Source: Trichomonas vaginalis G3
Taxonomy: Eukaryota; Parabasalia; Trichomonadida; Trichomonadidae
Reading direction: 5' to 3'
Assembly (NCBI RefSeq): GCF_026262505.1
Contig: NC_067206.1
Location: 36,719,896-36,783,895, forward strand
Length of the DNA: 64,000 bases
The notes beneath the pieces were generated by a model. The model was not told where the DNA came from and did not search any database. It saw only the letters and a list, made by a program, of their open reading frames with translations. Within the stretch, counting starts at the first letter, position 1. Each line of letters opens with the position of its first letter. The translations under genes were made by a program, and so were the position numbers. Shown here in pieces: positions 10,535 through 19,738 of this stretch.

Positions 10535-11010
10535 TATTCAAGCATTAACATTATCGAATAATAATCCTTTGAATCATAATCGATAATAATTGACCTTTCA
10601 CCAGTTTCTATCGTTTGTTTTATTTCTTTTTGTTCCCCACTATCTGGATCGGTCATTGTAATTGTTTTTGTTATAGTATCAGCTTTATCTTTAACTTCAA
10701 TCTTTTTTCCATCGGGATATTTAAACCAAAATTCCAAAAATTCGATATTGTCAATCTGTTCATATTTTAATCTATCAATTACATTTTTAATACCATCTGA
10801 AAATCTTATGAAATGGTCATTATATGGGTTTGATTGAACTAAATTTGAATGAAGTGAAATATAACCCGATGATGAATATGACATTGACTCATATTTTCTG
10901 AAAACACTAAAATTTATAACATGAATGAATTTCTTATTCGTTGAATTTATGAATTCTTGAGGTAATCTTATTCTAGTTTTATTTATCACTGGAAAATAAC
11001 GCTTTACCAT
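10531..11010 (-). CDS. Maverick protein of unknown function (about 159 aa)
   Basis: This is the only minus-strand gene within the block. I place the start at the ATG at 11010 (MVKRYFPVINKTRIRLPQE) rather than the upstream ATG at 11043, because the T-rich leader lies just before 11010 and because 11043 would overlap the divergent neighbour. The protein is Ser/Tyr-rich in the middle and has an acidic, Thr-rich C-terminal part (ITKTITMTDPDSGEQKEIK). No domain is recognised. The copy at 34248-34727 has the same sequence, which is unusual conservation for this pair of elements. Confidence 0.65.
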   Translation of the reverse strand: MVKRYFPVINKTRIRLPQEFINSTNKKFIHVINFSVFRKYESMSYSSSGYISLHSNLVQSNPYNDHFIRFSDGIKNVIDRLKYEQIDNIEFLEFWFKYPDGKKIEVKDKADTITKTITMTDPDSGEQKEIKQTIETGERSIIIDYDSKDYYSIMLMLEY

Positions 11011-11029
11011 ATTTTTAATCGTAATAAAA
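11011..11029. promoter_or_regulatory. 19-bp spacer between divergent ATGs
   Basis: Only 19 A/T-rich bases (ATTTTTAATCGTAATAAA plus one A) separate two divergent start codons. The equivalent spacer at 34229-34247 in Maverick 2 is the same. It must hold start signals for both directions. Confidence 0.55.
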
Positions 11030-11740
11030 ATGTCAATTATCAATATTATTTCGAATAATAGCTGTGAATTAAATTTAACAGTTAGTGGAATTTATAATGT
11101 TACTCTCGTTTCTGTGAGTGGTAAATTTAATCCCATTCTTTTAGACCCTTCAGATTATATATCATTTATTAAAGATGACCATGAAAAAACGTATGATATG
11201 CATATAAATAATGTGATCACGAAATGGGATATTAACATGATTTTAAGTTATTTAAATGAATCATTTATCGTATGGTATGAAGAAAATTTTAAATCAAAAC
11301 CTGATAAACTTTTTGAACTTGATGAAATAAATAACCTTATTAAATTTCCGCTGAAAATTAAATTTTGTACTCCTCATCTTCGTTCATTGTTGGGGATATT
11401 AAATTTTGAAAAAGATGTTGGGGATGTTTTGTATTCTGACACTGGTTCCAATTTCATTTTAATCAAATGTGATAAAGTTAATACCCCAATGAGATTTTCA
11501 CATCAAACATTAGACCCTAACTCTTACCCATCAATACAAAACATTTTATCCATCAACTTAAACACATTTTCTTTATCATATCCGTTTCAATTATCCGGGA
11601 ATTCATTTATTCTTCATTCAAAAGATTTATCAAATATTAAATTTAGAGTAACTGACCTATTTGATTGTGATTTAGAATTCATGAATGAAATATTATGGCA
11701 ATTTCAAATAGAAAAAATAGGTGATGAGATAACGGATTAA
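11030..11740 (+). CDS. Maverick protein of unknown function (236 aa), possible minor capsid
   Basis: The product starts MSIINIISNNSCELNLTVSG. It is rich in predicted beta strands (GIYNVTLVSVSGKFNPIL near residues 20-38; SLSYPFQLSGNSFILHSKD near 180-198) and ends with ITDLFDCDLEFMNEILWQFQIE or a close variant. That ending recalls the close of small beta-barrel virion proteins. A penton-like or minor capsid role is possible, but I see no diagnostic motif. The frame is whole. The copy in Maverick 2 (33518-34228) differs at a handful of residues. Confidence 0.6.
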   Translation: MSIINIISNNSCELNLTVSGIYNVTLVSVSGKFNPILLDPSDYISFIKDDHEKTYDMHINNVITKWDINMILSYLNESFIVWYEENFKSKPDKLFELDEINNLIKFPLKIKFCTPHLRSLLGILNFEKDVGDVLYSDTGSNFILIKCDKVNTPMRFSHQTLDPNSYPSIQNILSINLNTFSLSYPFQLSGNSFILHSKDLSNIKFRVTDLFDCDLEFMNEILWQFQIEKIGDEITD

Positions 11741-11764
11741 ATATTTATTTTTAAATCATAATAA

Positions 11765-13315
11765 ATGATTAAACAACAGCAACCACAACAACTTAAGGCA
11801 CAAAGCACCCAGGTCCCTCAGACCATTACATACGCCATATATGCATATAATTCAAAGACGGCAGAACAAACGCAAAGGTTGAAATATGGAGATTTGGAGA
11901 TAGTATTGAAAAATGACCATTTCGAATTCGTTTGCAAGGGTGGTGCAGTGATATCAAATATAAAAGAAATTTTATTTATGAATTCAAAAATTAAAGGTAT
12001 AACGGATGATATAACATCAATTCCACCAGAAGAACAAAGATATTACGCATTAAATGCATTTCCTAAAGTTTTGAAGATTGGAAGATTTAATTTAAATGAG
12101 GAATTCATAAAAGGTTTCCTAAATGACATAATGAAGAAAGCAGATAAGGAATATGTTGACGAAAAAGATAATGAAATTAAAGAAAGTGTTGAATGGTATC
12201 ATGAATGGACATCAAAGATTTTAAAAACTAAAGCTGATACAGGATGGGTTTCAGGATGTTTAGACCTTAAAGCGGATAAAACATATGTTAACGAAATATA
12301 CCAAAGTTTGATAGGAACAAAAAATATTGAAACTATTGTTGGCGACTTTTCTGTCAATGAAGAAAATAAATATTTTAGATGGCAGTTTGTACACTCCTTA
12401 AAAAATGGTATACGGTGGAAACTCATTCCGAAAAATAACAATGAAATGTATGTAAGTTATAAAAAGAATGATGACACACAAGTTAAAGTTCCATTAGACA
12501 ACAACTGCTACTTAAACTTATATGGAGACGAACAAAAGAAATATTTAAGAGTTTATGAAATGGCAGATATGACATTGCCTGACCCAGCTCCAGCACCATA
12601 TTATTATGACTATGGAGATGATGTCAGAACACCACATGTAGATGAACAAAAGTTAACATTATATTTAGATTATTATAGATATAAAAGATATAATGCAATA
12701 GAAAAAACGAGAATAGTATATTATTATACAGATGACAGAAATAAATATTATAGTCAAGATTTTACCTACCCTGAAAACATAAGATTATATTATAAAAAAT
12801 ATTCTGACACAAACCAGAAGAAACCTGAAATAGTTACACTATATTTTAAGTTCAAAAGAGACAATCCTATAATATCTCATATGTTTGATTTAATGAACCC
12901 AGTAGGTTCTATTTATACATCTATGGATGCAAGAGGTCCTCAAGTAATGTTTGGTGTTGGTGCATGGGAACAAATAGTTGACAGGTTTTTGTATTGTGCA
13001 AACTCTTCAAAGGAAAAAGGTGGAAGTAAAACGATTTCAGGTGAAAATTTACCTGCACACAGTCACTACATAGATTTAAGCACATCTCAAGCAGGTTGGC
13101 ATAAGCATAGATATTGGGATTGGTCAGCAATGACAAAAGGTAAAGGATATGATGTTAAAGACGACGTTAAGTTTGCCATAAATTGTTACTGGAGTGACAC
13201 TCAGGGAGAAGGAAACCATACACATTTCGTTTCAGGATATACACAAACAACGGGACAAAGTAAAGATTACATGCCACCATTTATGACTGTATTCGCATGG
13301 TACCGTGTTTATTGA
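11765..13315 (+). CDS. Fibre-like protein with phage tail-fibre-type tip
   Basis: This 516-residue protein has three parts. Residues 1-150 (after a Gln-rich start) match the Maverick 2 copy closely. The middle includes a KADKxYV heptad-like stretch that should form a trimeric shaft, followed by about 180 residues rich in Tyr and Asp that are absent from Maverick 2. The C-terminal 130 residues carry PVGSIYTSMDARGPQ, WEQIVDRFLYCA, and several His-x-His motifs (HSH, HKH, HTH), ending YMPPFMTVFAWYRVY. That tip resembles the collar/receptor-binding domain of phage tail fibres, where His-x-His motifs bind metal along a trimer axis. It is probably the attachment spike of the former virion. It looks whole. 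Confidence 0.75.
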   Translation: MIKQQQPQQLKAQSTQVPQTITYAIYAYNSKTAEQTQRLKYGDLEIVLKNDHFEFVCKGGAVISNIKEILFMNSKIKGITDDITSIPPEEQRYYALNAFPKVLKIGRFNLNEEFIKGFLNDIMKKADKEYVDEKDNEIKESVEWYHEWTSKILKTKADTGWVSGCLDLKADKTYVNEIYQSLIGTKNIETIVGDFSVNEENKYFRWQFVHSLKNGIRWKLIPKNNNEMYVSYKKNDDTQVKVPLDNNCYLNLYGDEQKKYLRVYEMADMTLPDPAPAPYYYDYGDDVRTPHVDEQKLTLYLDYYRYKRYNAIEKTRIVYYYTDDRNKYYSQDFTYPENIRLYYKKYSDTNQKKPEIVTLYFKFKRDNPIISHMFDLMNPVGSIYTSMDARGPQVMFGVGAWEQIVDRFLYCANSSKEKGGSKTISGENLPAHSHYIDLSTSQAGWHKHRYWDWSAMTKGKGYDVKDDVKFAINCYWSDTQGEGNHTHFVSGYTQTTGQSKDYMPPFMTVFAWYRVY

Positions 13316-13374
13316 ATGAACTAAATATATTTTATGTCTGTAATTAATTAGGTAATGAAGTAATGGATGAACTA

Positions 13375-13436
13375 CAGAAAAGAAGTTAAAAGCTTGGGGT
13401 CGTTTTGTGCATGAAATATTGTGAGTAAATGATTTA
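13375..13436 (+). pseudogene. Remnant of a KilA-N gene 3' end
   Basis: About 60 bases here match the last codons of the KilA-N gene at 16395-17060, in the opposite orientation. The shared part encodes KKLKAWG and the stop region. Nothing else of the gene is present. The remnant lies exactly at the edge of the repeat array, as the intact gene does. Maverick 2 has the same flanking sequence (32160-32221) without the remnant. Confidence 0.7.
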
Positions 13437-13439
13437 GGT

Positions 13440-13775
13440 TATTCAATAATTAATTATTTTTGAAGAACTGGGGGTGCTACCATGTTACCATGTGCTACCA
13501 GGTTATTTAACTTCTTTTAAAAAGTGTGACAACATGACATTTTGACAACAACACAGGAGGAAGGCAGTTATGAATTATTTTTGAAGAACTGGGGGTGCTA
13601 CCATGTTACCATGTTGACGACATGACATTATGTCAACAACACAGGAGGAAGGCAGTTATGAATTATTTTTGAAGAACTGGGGGTGCTACCATGTTACCAT
13701 GTGCTACCAGGTCATTTAACTTCTTTTAAAAAGTGTGACAACATGACATTTTGACAACAACACAGGAGGAAGGCA
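13440..13775. repeat. Iteron-like repeat array, left of primase-helicase (three copies)
   Basis: Three direct copies of a unit of about 88-118 bp run from ATTATTTTTGAAGAACTG through a core of repeated GCTACCATG/GTTACCATG words to GTGACAACATGACATTTTG and AGGAGGAAGGCA. Single inverted copies occur at 16184-16310 and 17171-17310. Maverick 2 has the same edges with a different core. Confidence 0.9.
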
Positions 13776-13796
13776 AAAATAAATTCCAATCATACT

Positions 13797-16104
13797 TTAT
13801 AAAGCATCATTTACAGGTATTTCATCGTCAGTAAATGATTCCTCATTATCGTTTGGTTCAATTTGTTTATATAATCCTTTCATTTCTTCTTTCAAAACAT
13901 AACACCATGTTTGTTTACCGTCTATTCTTCTATGTTTCCTATCACATTTATCCTTAATACTCATTTGAAAGTTTTTGTCTTTCATGTCTGATGGTTTGCA
14001 GAATAGAGCATTTTCACACGTCATACCTGCACACAATTCATCATAATGTGTATTTATCCATACATCTAAAGGATTTGATGATAATTCTATTAAATCTTGT
14101 TTGGCTTCAGTCATCGTATGATTCGTACATTAAATGATGAAAGGTCATATTGCATAAAATACGTCAGTAAATTATCATAAAATTCCTTAGTGCATGAATC
14201 CATTAAATTCTTGAAGTAATCAAATTGACCCTTGAATTTACCATTAACTCTTAAAACTACGTATCTTCTGTCTCCAACATCAATTTTGACAGGGTAGACG
14301 TTGTTAGTTACGAAAATGAAGTTTGCAACATTCTGAGCAGTTCTTCTGGGTTGATTCTTTTCATTAATTCTAATCTCATTATCCGTAATAATTGATTTCA
14401 AAGCGTTGAAGTTTGCGAGTCTGTCTTCACCTACATTCTTGAGTTCATTAAGTACAAGAAACATTTTATTTTCAACTACTGAATTGAAATTACCCGTTAG
14501 CTCACTTATTTCAGTAATGTTTTTACATGAATAACCGGCGAGAAGTTCAGAAATAATGTCTGTAAATCTGTTTTTACCTGTTCCCTGAAGTCCTTTCAAA
14601 ATAATTGCTGTTTCATTCTTGATTCCAGGATGTTGAATCATTGATGCAATCCAGCCGAGAAGGTATTTATACACTTCATCATTATTATCACATATGGCTT
14701 CTTTAATGAAATTCATAAACATCTCAATTTTTGAGTAATCAAGCTTTTCAAGAATGTTGTATTTATAACCCTGAAACGTTGAGAAAACATCTGGGGAATC
14801 AGATTTAAAGCAAACACCCTTAACGGTTAATGAAGACAATTGATTTAATAGTACGTCCCATGCTGTTATTGTTTTACCTTCTTCTTTAAATAATTTAATC
14901 ATTTTGAGTGACTCTTTCATGTTTGATTGAAGAACAAATGATATTTGATTCATTTTGTCGTGTATGTTGTAATCTTTCTGAATGAAATATTTATTTCCAC
15001 AATCTACAAAACGGATTACACGTGATAAATCCTCAATTACTTCAGAACTGTTTTTATACTGATGATTTTCAGCCCTGCGTCTAATATCTGTTATCAAAAA
15101 CGAGTCATCAAGTTTGATATCAAATGTTATTTTTGGCTTACGTAATAAAGGTAAAACATATTCATCATAATATTCCTTTTGATAAAGTTTTAGAATCTTC
15201 ACCAAAACAAATGGAGAAGTCATTAAATGTGCATATCTACCACGTGCTTTTTCAAAATTACTTTTAGCATTTTCAGTTAAATTGCAGAAGTTATAAACGT
15301 TATCGTATGCTTCATTAATTAAATGATTAGGTAACGAATTAATTGCTTGAAACAGTGTGAATAATGTTATTTCTTTTCTAAATTCATGTTTCCACCGTCA
15401 TTATGTACTTCAAAATCACAGATGCCATCAACTATGCTCTGGGCAAGTTTATCGTCAATGTTTACATCTTTGTTTTCATTCATGATAGTCTTTATTTCTT
15501 CATTCTTCTGTTCAACTCTTACCTTAATATTCAAATCATTTAATATATCATTCACTGTTCTGGTTAATGTTGAATCATAACTTCCACGAATGAATGAGTA
15601 TGTTTTGATTGGTTCTGTTGCATTCTTGCGAACTCTTGAATCAGCCATAACTACTAATGAACGCTTTGAATCATCCATAGAAGTCATTATGTCAATATCA
15701 TAATCATTGCAGGAATAACATTTAATCATTCTGTTCGAAACTGCATAGAAGAAATTAGTGTTGCAATAAATGTGAAGACCTCCTGATGCGGTTTTAACGA
15801 TAACATCTTTATCCGAAAGTTTTGATAAAATGTCTTTTCTAACTGTTTCTTTAAGTTCATCATTGTACGATTTATTGATATCAACATCTATAATCGTTAA
15901 ATTTGAAATTTTATTTACTAATAAAGCCATACCAGTTTTCCTTCCTCTTCCTCCATCATGTTTGAGGTAGTTATGTAAATCAATCTTGTTTTCACCAATT
16001 CTTTCGTTGAGGGTTTTAGTTTCTGCCACAACTAATTCCTCAGCTAATGAATCAATAACTTTTTCATCAGAAACGATATAGTCACTGTTGTTTGTTGCCG
16101 TCAT
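13797..16104 (-). pseudogene. Primase-SF3 helicase gene, broken
   Basis: The N-terminal part carries an archaeo-eukaryotic primase signature: IIDVDIN (DxD, near 15885) and SGGLHIYC (near 15775), then a CYSCNDYDIDIM segment. The C-terminal part is a D5-like superfamily 3 helicase with Walker A GLQGTGKNRF (near 14585), Walker B LVLNELKN (near 14450) and FIFVTNN (near 14305). Such primase-helicases start and drive replication in many large DNA viruses. The gene reads towards the capsid block and is bracketed by inverted copies of one repeat. The copy is broken in a few places; the Maverick 2 copy is at 29011-31321. Confidence 0.85.
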
Positions 16105-16111
16105 TTATATA

Positions 16112-16156
16112 GGAATAAAAAAATAAAAATAATTTTAAAACTAACTTTATTTTTGG
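16112..16156 (-). promoter_or_regulatory. Shared upstream box of the primase-helicase gene
   Basis: A box read on the plus strand as AATTTTAAAACTAACTTTAT plus TTTTTGGG lies just upstream of the start at 16104. The same box precedes the KilA-N gene (17075-17121) and the Maverick 2 primase-helicase (31330-31373). A promoter or operator role is inferred from this shared position. Confidence 0.55.
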
Positions 16157-16183
16157 GCTACATCAAATTTTCGTAAATGTTGT

Positions 16184-16310
16184 CAAAATGTCATGTTGTC
16201 TCATTTTTTAAAAGAAGTTAAATGACCTGGTAGCACATGGTAACATGGTAGCACCTTCAGTTCTTCAAAAATAATTCATAACTGCCTTCCTCCTGTGTTG
16301 TTGTCAAAAT
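16184..16310. repeat. Inverted single copy of the iteron-like unit
   Basis: This is one copy of the 13440 unit in inverted orientation, core word GGTAGCACATGGTAACATGG. Together with the left array it brackets the primase-helicase gene. Confidence 0.9.
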
Positions 16311-16394
16311 GTTATGAGGTTAGAAATGAGGTTAGATCTAACCATCTACCCTAAAAATTATTTTTGGTGAATTCAATAAAAATAAATGGTTCAT

Positions 16395-17060
16395 TTACTC
16401 ACAATATTTTTGTACAAAACAACCCCAAGCTTTTAACTTCTTTTCTGCAGCTTCTAATGCTATCTTAGCGAGTTCATATTCTCTAAATTCTCTCTTTAAA
16501 TTTTCTTGTTCCCATTGGTCTAGTTCGTATGGAGAATCTCTATAACCATAACATAACTCACGTTCATGTTCTAATTGTTTTTCGCACATTTTTCCAACTT
16601 CTTCTTCAAACAAAGGTTTAGCATTCTCTACTGTATCTTCAAGTTCTTCTTCATCTAATTTCTCATGAACTTTCTTGTCTATGGAGTCCATAATATCTTT
16701 GACATAAAATGCATACTTTACAGAGCACCATTCAGCAACAAAATGAACGAGGTCAGGATGTATGTAAATACCTTTGAATTCATTTATAACACCCTTAGTA
16801 AGCTCATAAAATGCTTGTTTTGAGGTCGAGCCACTTTTGGCTCCACCGTATTCGTTCATCCAAAACTCAAGAATTCCCTGTATTTTAGCACTATTGAGAA
16901 ATCTGTTTAAATGGTTTAACTTTCCTGCTTCTCTTGCCATCTTTGTTGCATTAATGTAACCATCCTTGTCTCTACGTAAGACTTCAATACCGTTATAAGT
17001 GCCTTTTGTGAATGTTTCGCCATTAGATTTGTTAGTGAATGTTTTTGCTTCGACTGACAT
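16395..17060 (-). CDS. KilA-N domain protein
   Basis: I start at the ATG at 17060 (MSVEAKTFTNKSNGETF), because the codons upstream of it are promoter and repeat sequence shared with other genes. The 221-residue protein has a KilA-N DNA-binding domain (about 15-125): GYINATKMAREAGK, LNRFLNSAKIQGILEFW, then GIYIHPDLVHFVAEWCS and FYVKDIMDSID. A Glu/Lys-rich coiled-coil C-terminus follows. KilA-N proteins are common in large DNA viruses and very abundant in Trichomonas Mavericks. The gene is flanked on both sides by the iteron-like unit and shares an upstream box with the primase-helicase. It is absent from Maverick 2. It looks whole. Confidence 0.88.
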   Translation of the reverse strand: MSVEAKTFTNKSNGETFTKGTYNGIEVLRRDKDGYINATKMAREAGKLNHLNRFLNSAKIQGILEFWMNEYGGAKSGSTSKQAFYELTKGVINEFKGIYIHPDLVHFVAEWCSVKYAFYVKDIMDSIDKKVHEKLDEEELEDTVENAKPLFEEEVGKMCEKQLEHERELCYGYRDSPYELDQWEQENLKREFREYELAKIALEAAEKKLKAWGCFVQKYCE

Positions 17061-17074
17061 TTCTGTTCTTACAT

Positions 17075-17121
17075 ACAAAATAAAAAATAAAAATAATTTT
17101 AAAACTAACTTTATTTTTGGG
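17075..17121 (-). promoter_or_regulatory. Shared upstream box of the KilA-N gene
   Basis: This is the same A/T-rich box with ACTAACTTTATTTTTGGG (plus-strand reading) as before the primase-helicase. It begins 15 bp upstream of the ATG at 17060. Confidence 0.55.
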
Positions 17122-17170
17122 TCATTTACACTCATTCCGATGAAGTCATGACAAATCATTTCCTGTGTTG

Positions 17171-17310
17171 TTGTCAAAATGTCATGTTGTCTCATTTTTT
17201 AAAAGAAGTTAATTAACCTGGTAGCACATGGTAACATGGTAGCACCTTCAGTTCTTCAAAAATAATTCATAACTGCCTTCCCCTCATGTTGTTGACATAA
17301 TGTCATGTTG
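17171..17310. repeat. Second inverted copy of the iteron-like unit
   Basis: This copy has the same orientation as 16184-16310, lies upstream of the KilA-N gene, and shares the GGTAGCACATGGTAACATGG core. The KilA-N gene therefore lies between two direct copies. Confidence 0.88.
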
Positions 17311-17357
17311 TCTCAAACTTTAGAACGGCATAATTTAAATTTTTATTTTTATCATAA

Positions 17358-17522
17358 ATGGATACCCCACAAGCTCAAAATTTACCACGAATCATAACAA
17401 GGGAGGAAATGATAAAAATGATGCGAGAACTTGCTAAAAATAACAAACCACTAAAATTGAGAAAATGCGGTTATGCAGTAATGATGGAAAGAGAGATGTT
17501 GTCAAAGAGGAATAAAAATTAA
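17358..17522 (+). CDS. Tiny Maverick protein (54 aa), unknown function
   Basis: The product MDTPQAQNLPRIITREEM... is 54 residues, basic, and mostly helical in appearance. It starts right after a TTTTTATTTTTATCATAAATG leader and ends in a TTAA shared with the convergent gene. The same gene occurs at 28037-28201 in Maverick 2 with few differences, which supports it as real. The size and charge would suit a DNA-binding or regulatory factor, but nothing in the sequence shows this. Confidence 0.65.
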   Translation: MDTPQAQNLPRIITREEMIKMMRELAKNNKPLKLRKCGYAVMMEREMLSKRNKN

Positions 17523-17780
17523 ATTTGGATTGAGTTTAAAAATTCATCTTTATTAAATTCATCTCTTCCAACCAATTTATTTATTCTATTAAATTCTTTT
17601 ATTTTTGCTTCACTCAGTTTAATGATTGAACGATAAGTTTCTAATTTTTCGATTATTTCTTTATCGTTTTCAACCCCACTGCATTGTGGCTTCTTTTTGT
17701 AATAGCATATTTTTGATTTAATTCTGTTTAGTTTCTTTTATATTCATCGTCTGGACTCTTGGCTGCTTCGTTGTCACTCT
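17519..17780 (-). pseudogene. Small Lys-rich Maverick gene (87-residue family), decayed copy
   Basis: This is the counterpart of the whole-looking gene at 27777-28040. The protein is Lys-rich with a CYYKKKPQCSG segment and a helical C-terminus ending FLNSIQI. It lies between the integrase and the 54-residue gene, as in Maverick 2. This copy looks broken. The function is unknown. Confidence 0.6.
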
Positions 17781-17800
17781 TTCTTACGAAAATAAAAAAA

Positions 17801-19311
17801 TTAAATATATATTTAAATATAATGGAGTAAAAATAAATCGGAATTTCTATTAATTTATTGTCAACTTCAACTAATGCATTGCCGTTAATATATCTAACAA
17901 ATTCAGCTATTGTGTCAAATCTTCGTCTTCTTTTTGTCATTGATTTATCAGTTTTTCCATAATCGAGATGAATCAAAACTTTACCCCCTTGTTTAAAATT
18001 CATGAGCCCCGAATTAATTTGTCCACGTTTAACATCATTCAACCTTTCCATTTGCTTTCTAATATATTCCCATTCTTTTGAAATATCATTTTTCATTTCC
18101 ACTGGTTTCATGTTTATAGTTCTATGCCATGTATTATTGTAATAATATACTAACTGTTGTATGATGGAGTCATGATTTCCATCCCAGTATATCTGACCGT
18201 TAACCCCTAACGCATCTCTAAGAGTTCTCATTACTGCATCAACTATTTTATTATGAAACGTATATGGAGAGGATGAGAAGTAAAAATTAATTTGTGGAAA
18301 ATAATGAGTCATAGCTGCCTGAAATCCTTTATCACCATCACCCCTGATATTATCTACTCTTTCATGATCTAGTAAGTATTGAATAGCTCTTCTTGTTTCC
18401 TGTTCTGTTTTCCCTTTCACTGGAATGCAATATAAATATCTAGTGTTAATGTTAATGGCAAATAAATAAGTAACGTTTCCTTTTGAATATTCCAGATGAT
18501 CGATTTCGTATGAATATGGATATGGAGCAAATGAAGGTCGACTAAATTTTTCCTTTAATGGTTGAATTTTCGGGTCAATTGGTTTATTTAATATTTTGAA
18601 ATCCTTTTTAAAATCTTTTTGCTTCTTTAATGTTTGAAATGGATATAATAAAGTGAATGATGAAGGATTAACTGAAGGAGGAGGCGGTACTGTCGTTGGA
18701 GGTTTTGGTGTTGCAAGTGGTTTAATTTTATCTGCTTTGATTTTGGATTTCATTCCTTCCTTCATTAATTCTGGATGTATTCTATTCATTTGTTTTAAAT
18801 ATGCCGTATATAAAGGTTTGATATACTTTCCCGCTTCGAGTTTATGTTGAAGGATGAATTCCAAAAGTTGATCTTCATTTAAAAGTCGGGCTGAATATGG
18901 TTTAACTAATGAATCATAAATTAAAGCTTGTGCATCATTTATGGTCTGAAGGACCTGGGCGTTTTGTTCCTTTGGCTTTGGTTTTTGTGGCTCAGGATTA
19001 TATAATTTATATAATTCATCAATATCTTCTTCTGTTAATACTTTATTTTTGAAATCTTTCAACTGTTTAAGTTGTGATTTAGTTTTTCCCTTTGAATATT
19101 CATTATTTTTAATTTTGTCTTTAATTTTAGAAATTATTCTATCATGATATTTCAAAATTTCATTTTTATAATATGGATAATAATATTCCATATCATCACC
19201 CGTTATATTGTTATCATATTTTTGGAGATATGATTTTAAATCATAATAATTAAGAAAATTTTGATTAAATACTAAATCATCAATTAAATTTTTTAAATGT
19301 ACGTTATCCAT
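17801..19311 (-). CDS. Maverick integrase (rve type)
   Basis: The protein begins MDNVHLKNLIDDLVFNQNFL and has a charged helical N-terminal region (1-195), a Pro-rich hinge (PPTTVPPPPSVNPSS, about 204-218), an rve integrase core (about 265-400) with EIDHLEYSKGNV and GDGDKGF, and a basic C-terminal domain (KRRRRFDTIAEFVRYI). Integrases of this family cut and join Maverick ends at the target and are a defining gene of the group. It reads inward from the right end. The long frame looks whole over the catalytic region. The Maverick 2 copy is at 26267-27756. Confidence 0.9.
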
Positions 19312-19327
19312 TTATATAAAAATAAAA

Positions 19328-19653
19328 TCAATGAAAGTGAAAATGTTCAACAAAAAATAAACGTTGTTAAACCAATTACTGAAACAAAAATTTTTTCATC
19401 TGTTGAAGAATTTAATGACTATTATGCTAATAATAAAAAATTATTTGAAGAATTGACAACGTGTAAATTGAATAAAATGTTTAAAGTTGATGGATTCAAA
19501 ATTTCAAAAATAAAAGGAGTGGTTAGTTTGAAATCTATTCCTCAATCAAGAATCACCTCATTAATGAAAATAGATGATTTAACAAAAAGAATAGAAGAGA
19601 TTGAAGAAAGAATAAATCAAATAATTGATATCATAAATTCAAATAATCATTAA
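19328..19653 (+). pseudogene. Small coiled-coil protein gene, right copy
   Basis: This copy of the 122-residue coiled-coil gene is carried by the right terminal repeat. It begins abruptly at the inner repeat boundary, a few bases from the integrase start codon, so it lacks the family's own leader. The coiled-coil part DDLTKRIEEIEERINQIID is present. It is incomplete and probably not functional from this place. Confidence 0.7.
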
Positions 19654-19738
19654 TTTTTTAAAGTTCAATGTTGATTCTGAGACATGAATTTTTAAAGTTT
19701 ATTTTTTTATTTTTTATTTCATTATGATAGTGAATCTT

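Noticed and set aside
11765-13315. Bacterial or phage contamination, because of the tail-fibre tip
   Set aside because: The gene sits in conserved order within both Mavericks, with the same AT-rich leader and composition as its neighbours.
17060-17195. A 45-residue N-terminal extension of the KilA-N protein
   Set aside because: That stretch is the shared upstream box plus repeat-unit sequence also found before the primase-helicase, so it is control DNA.
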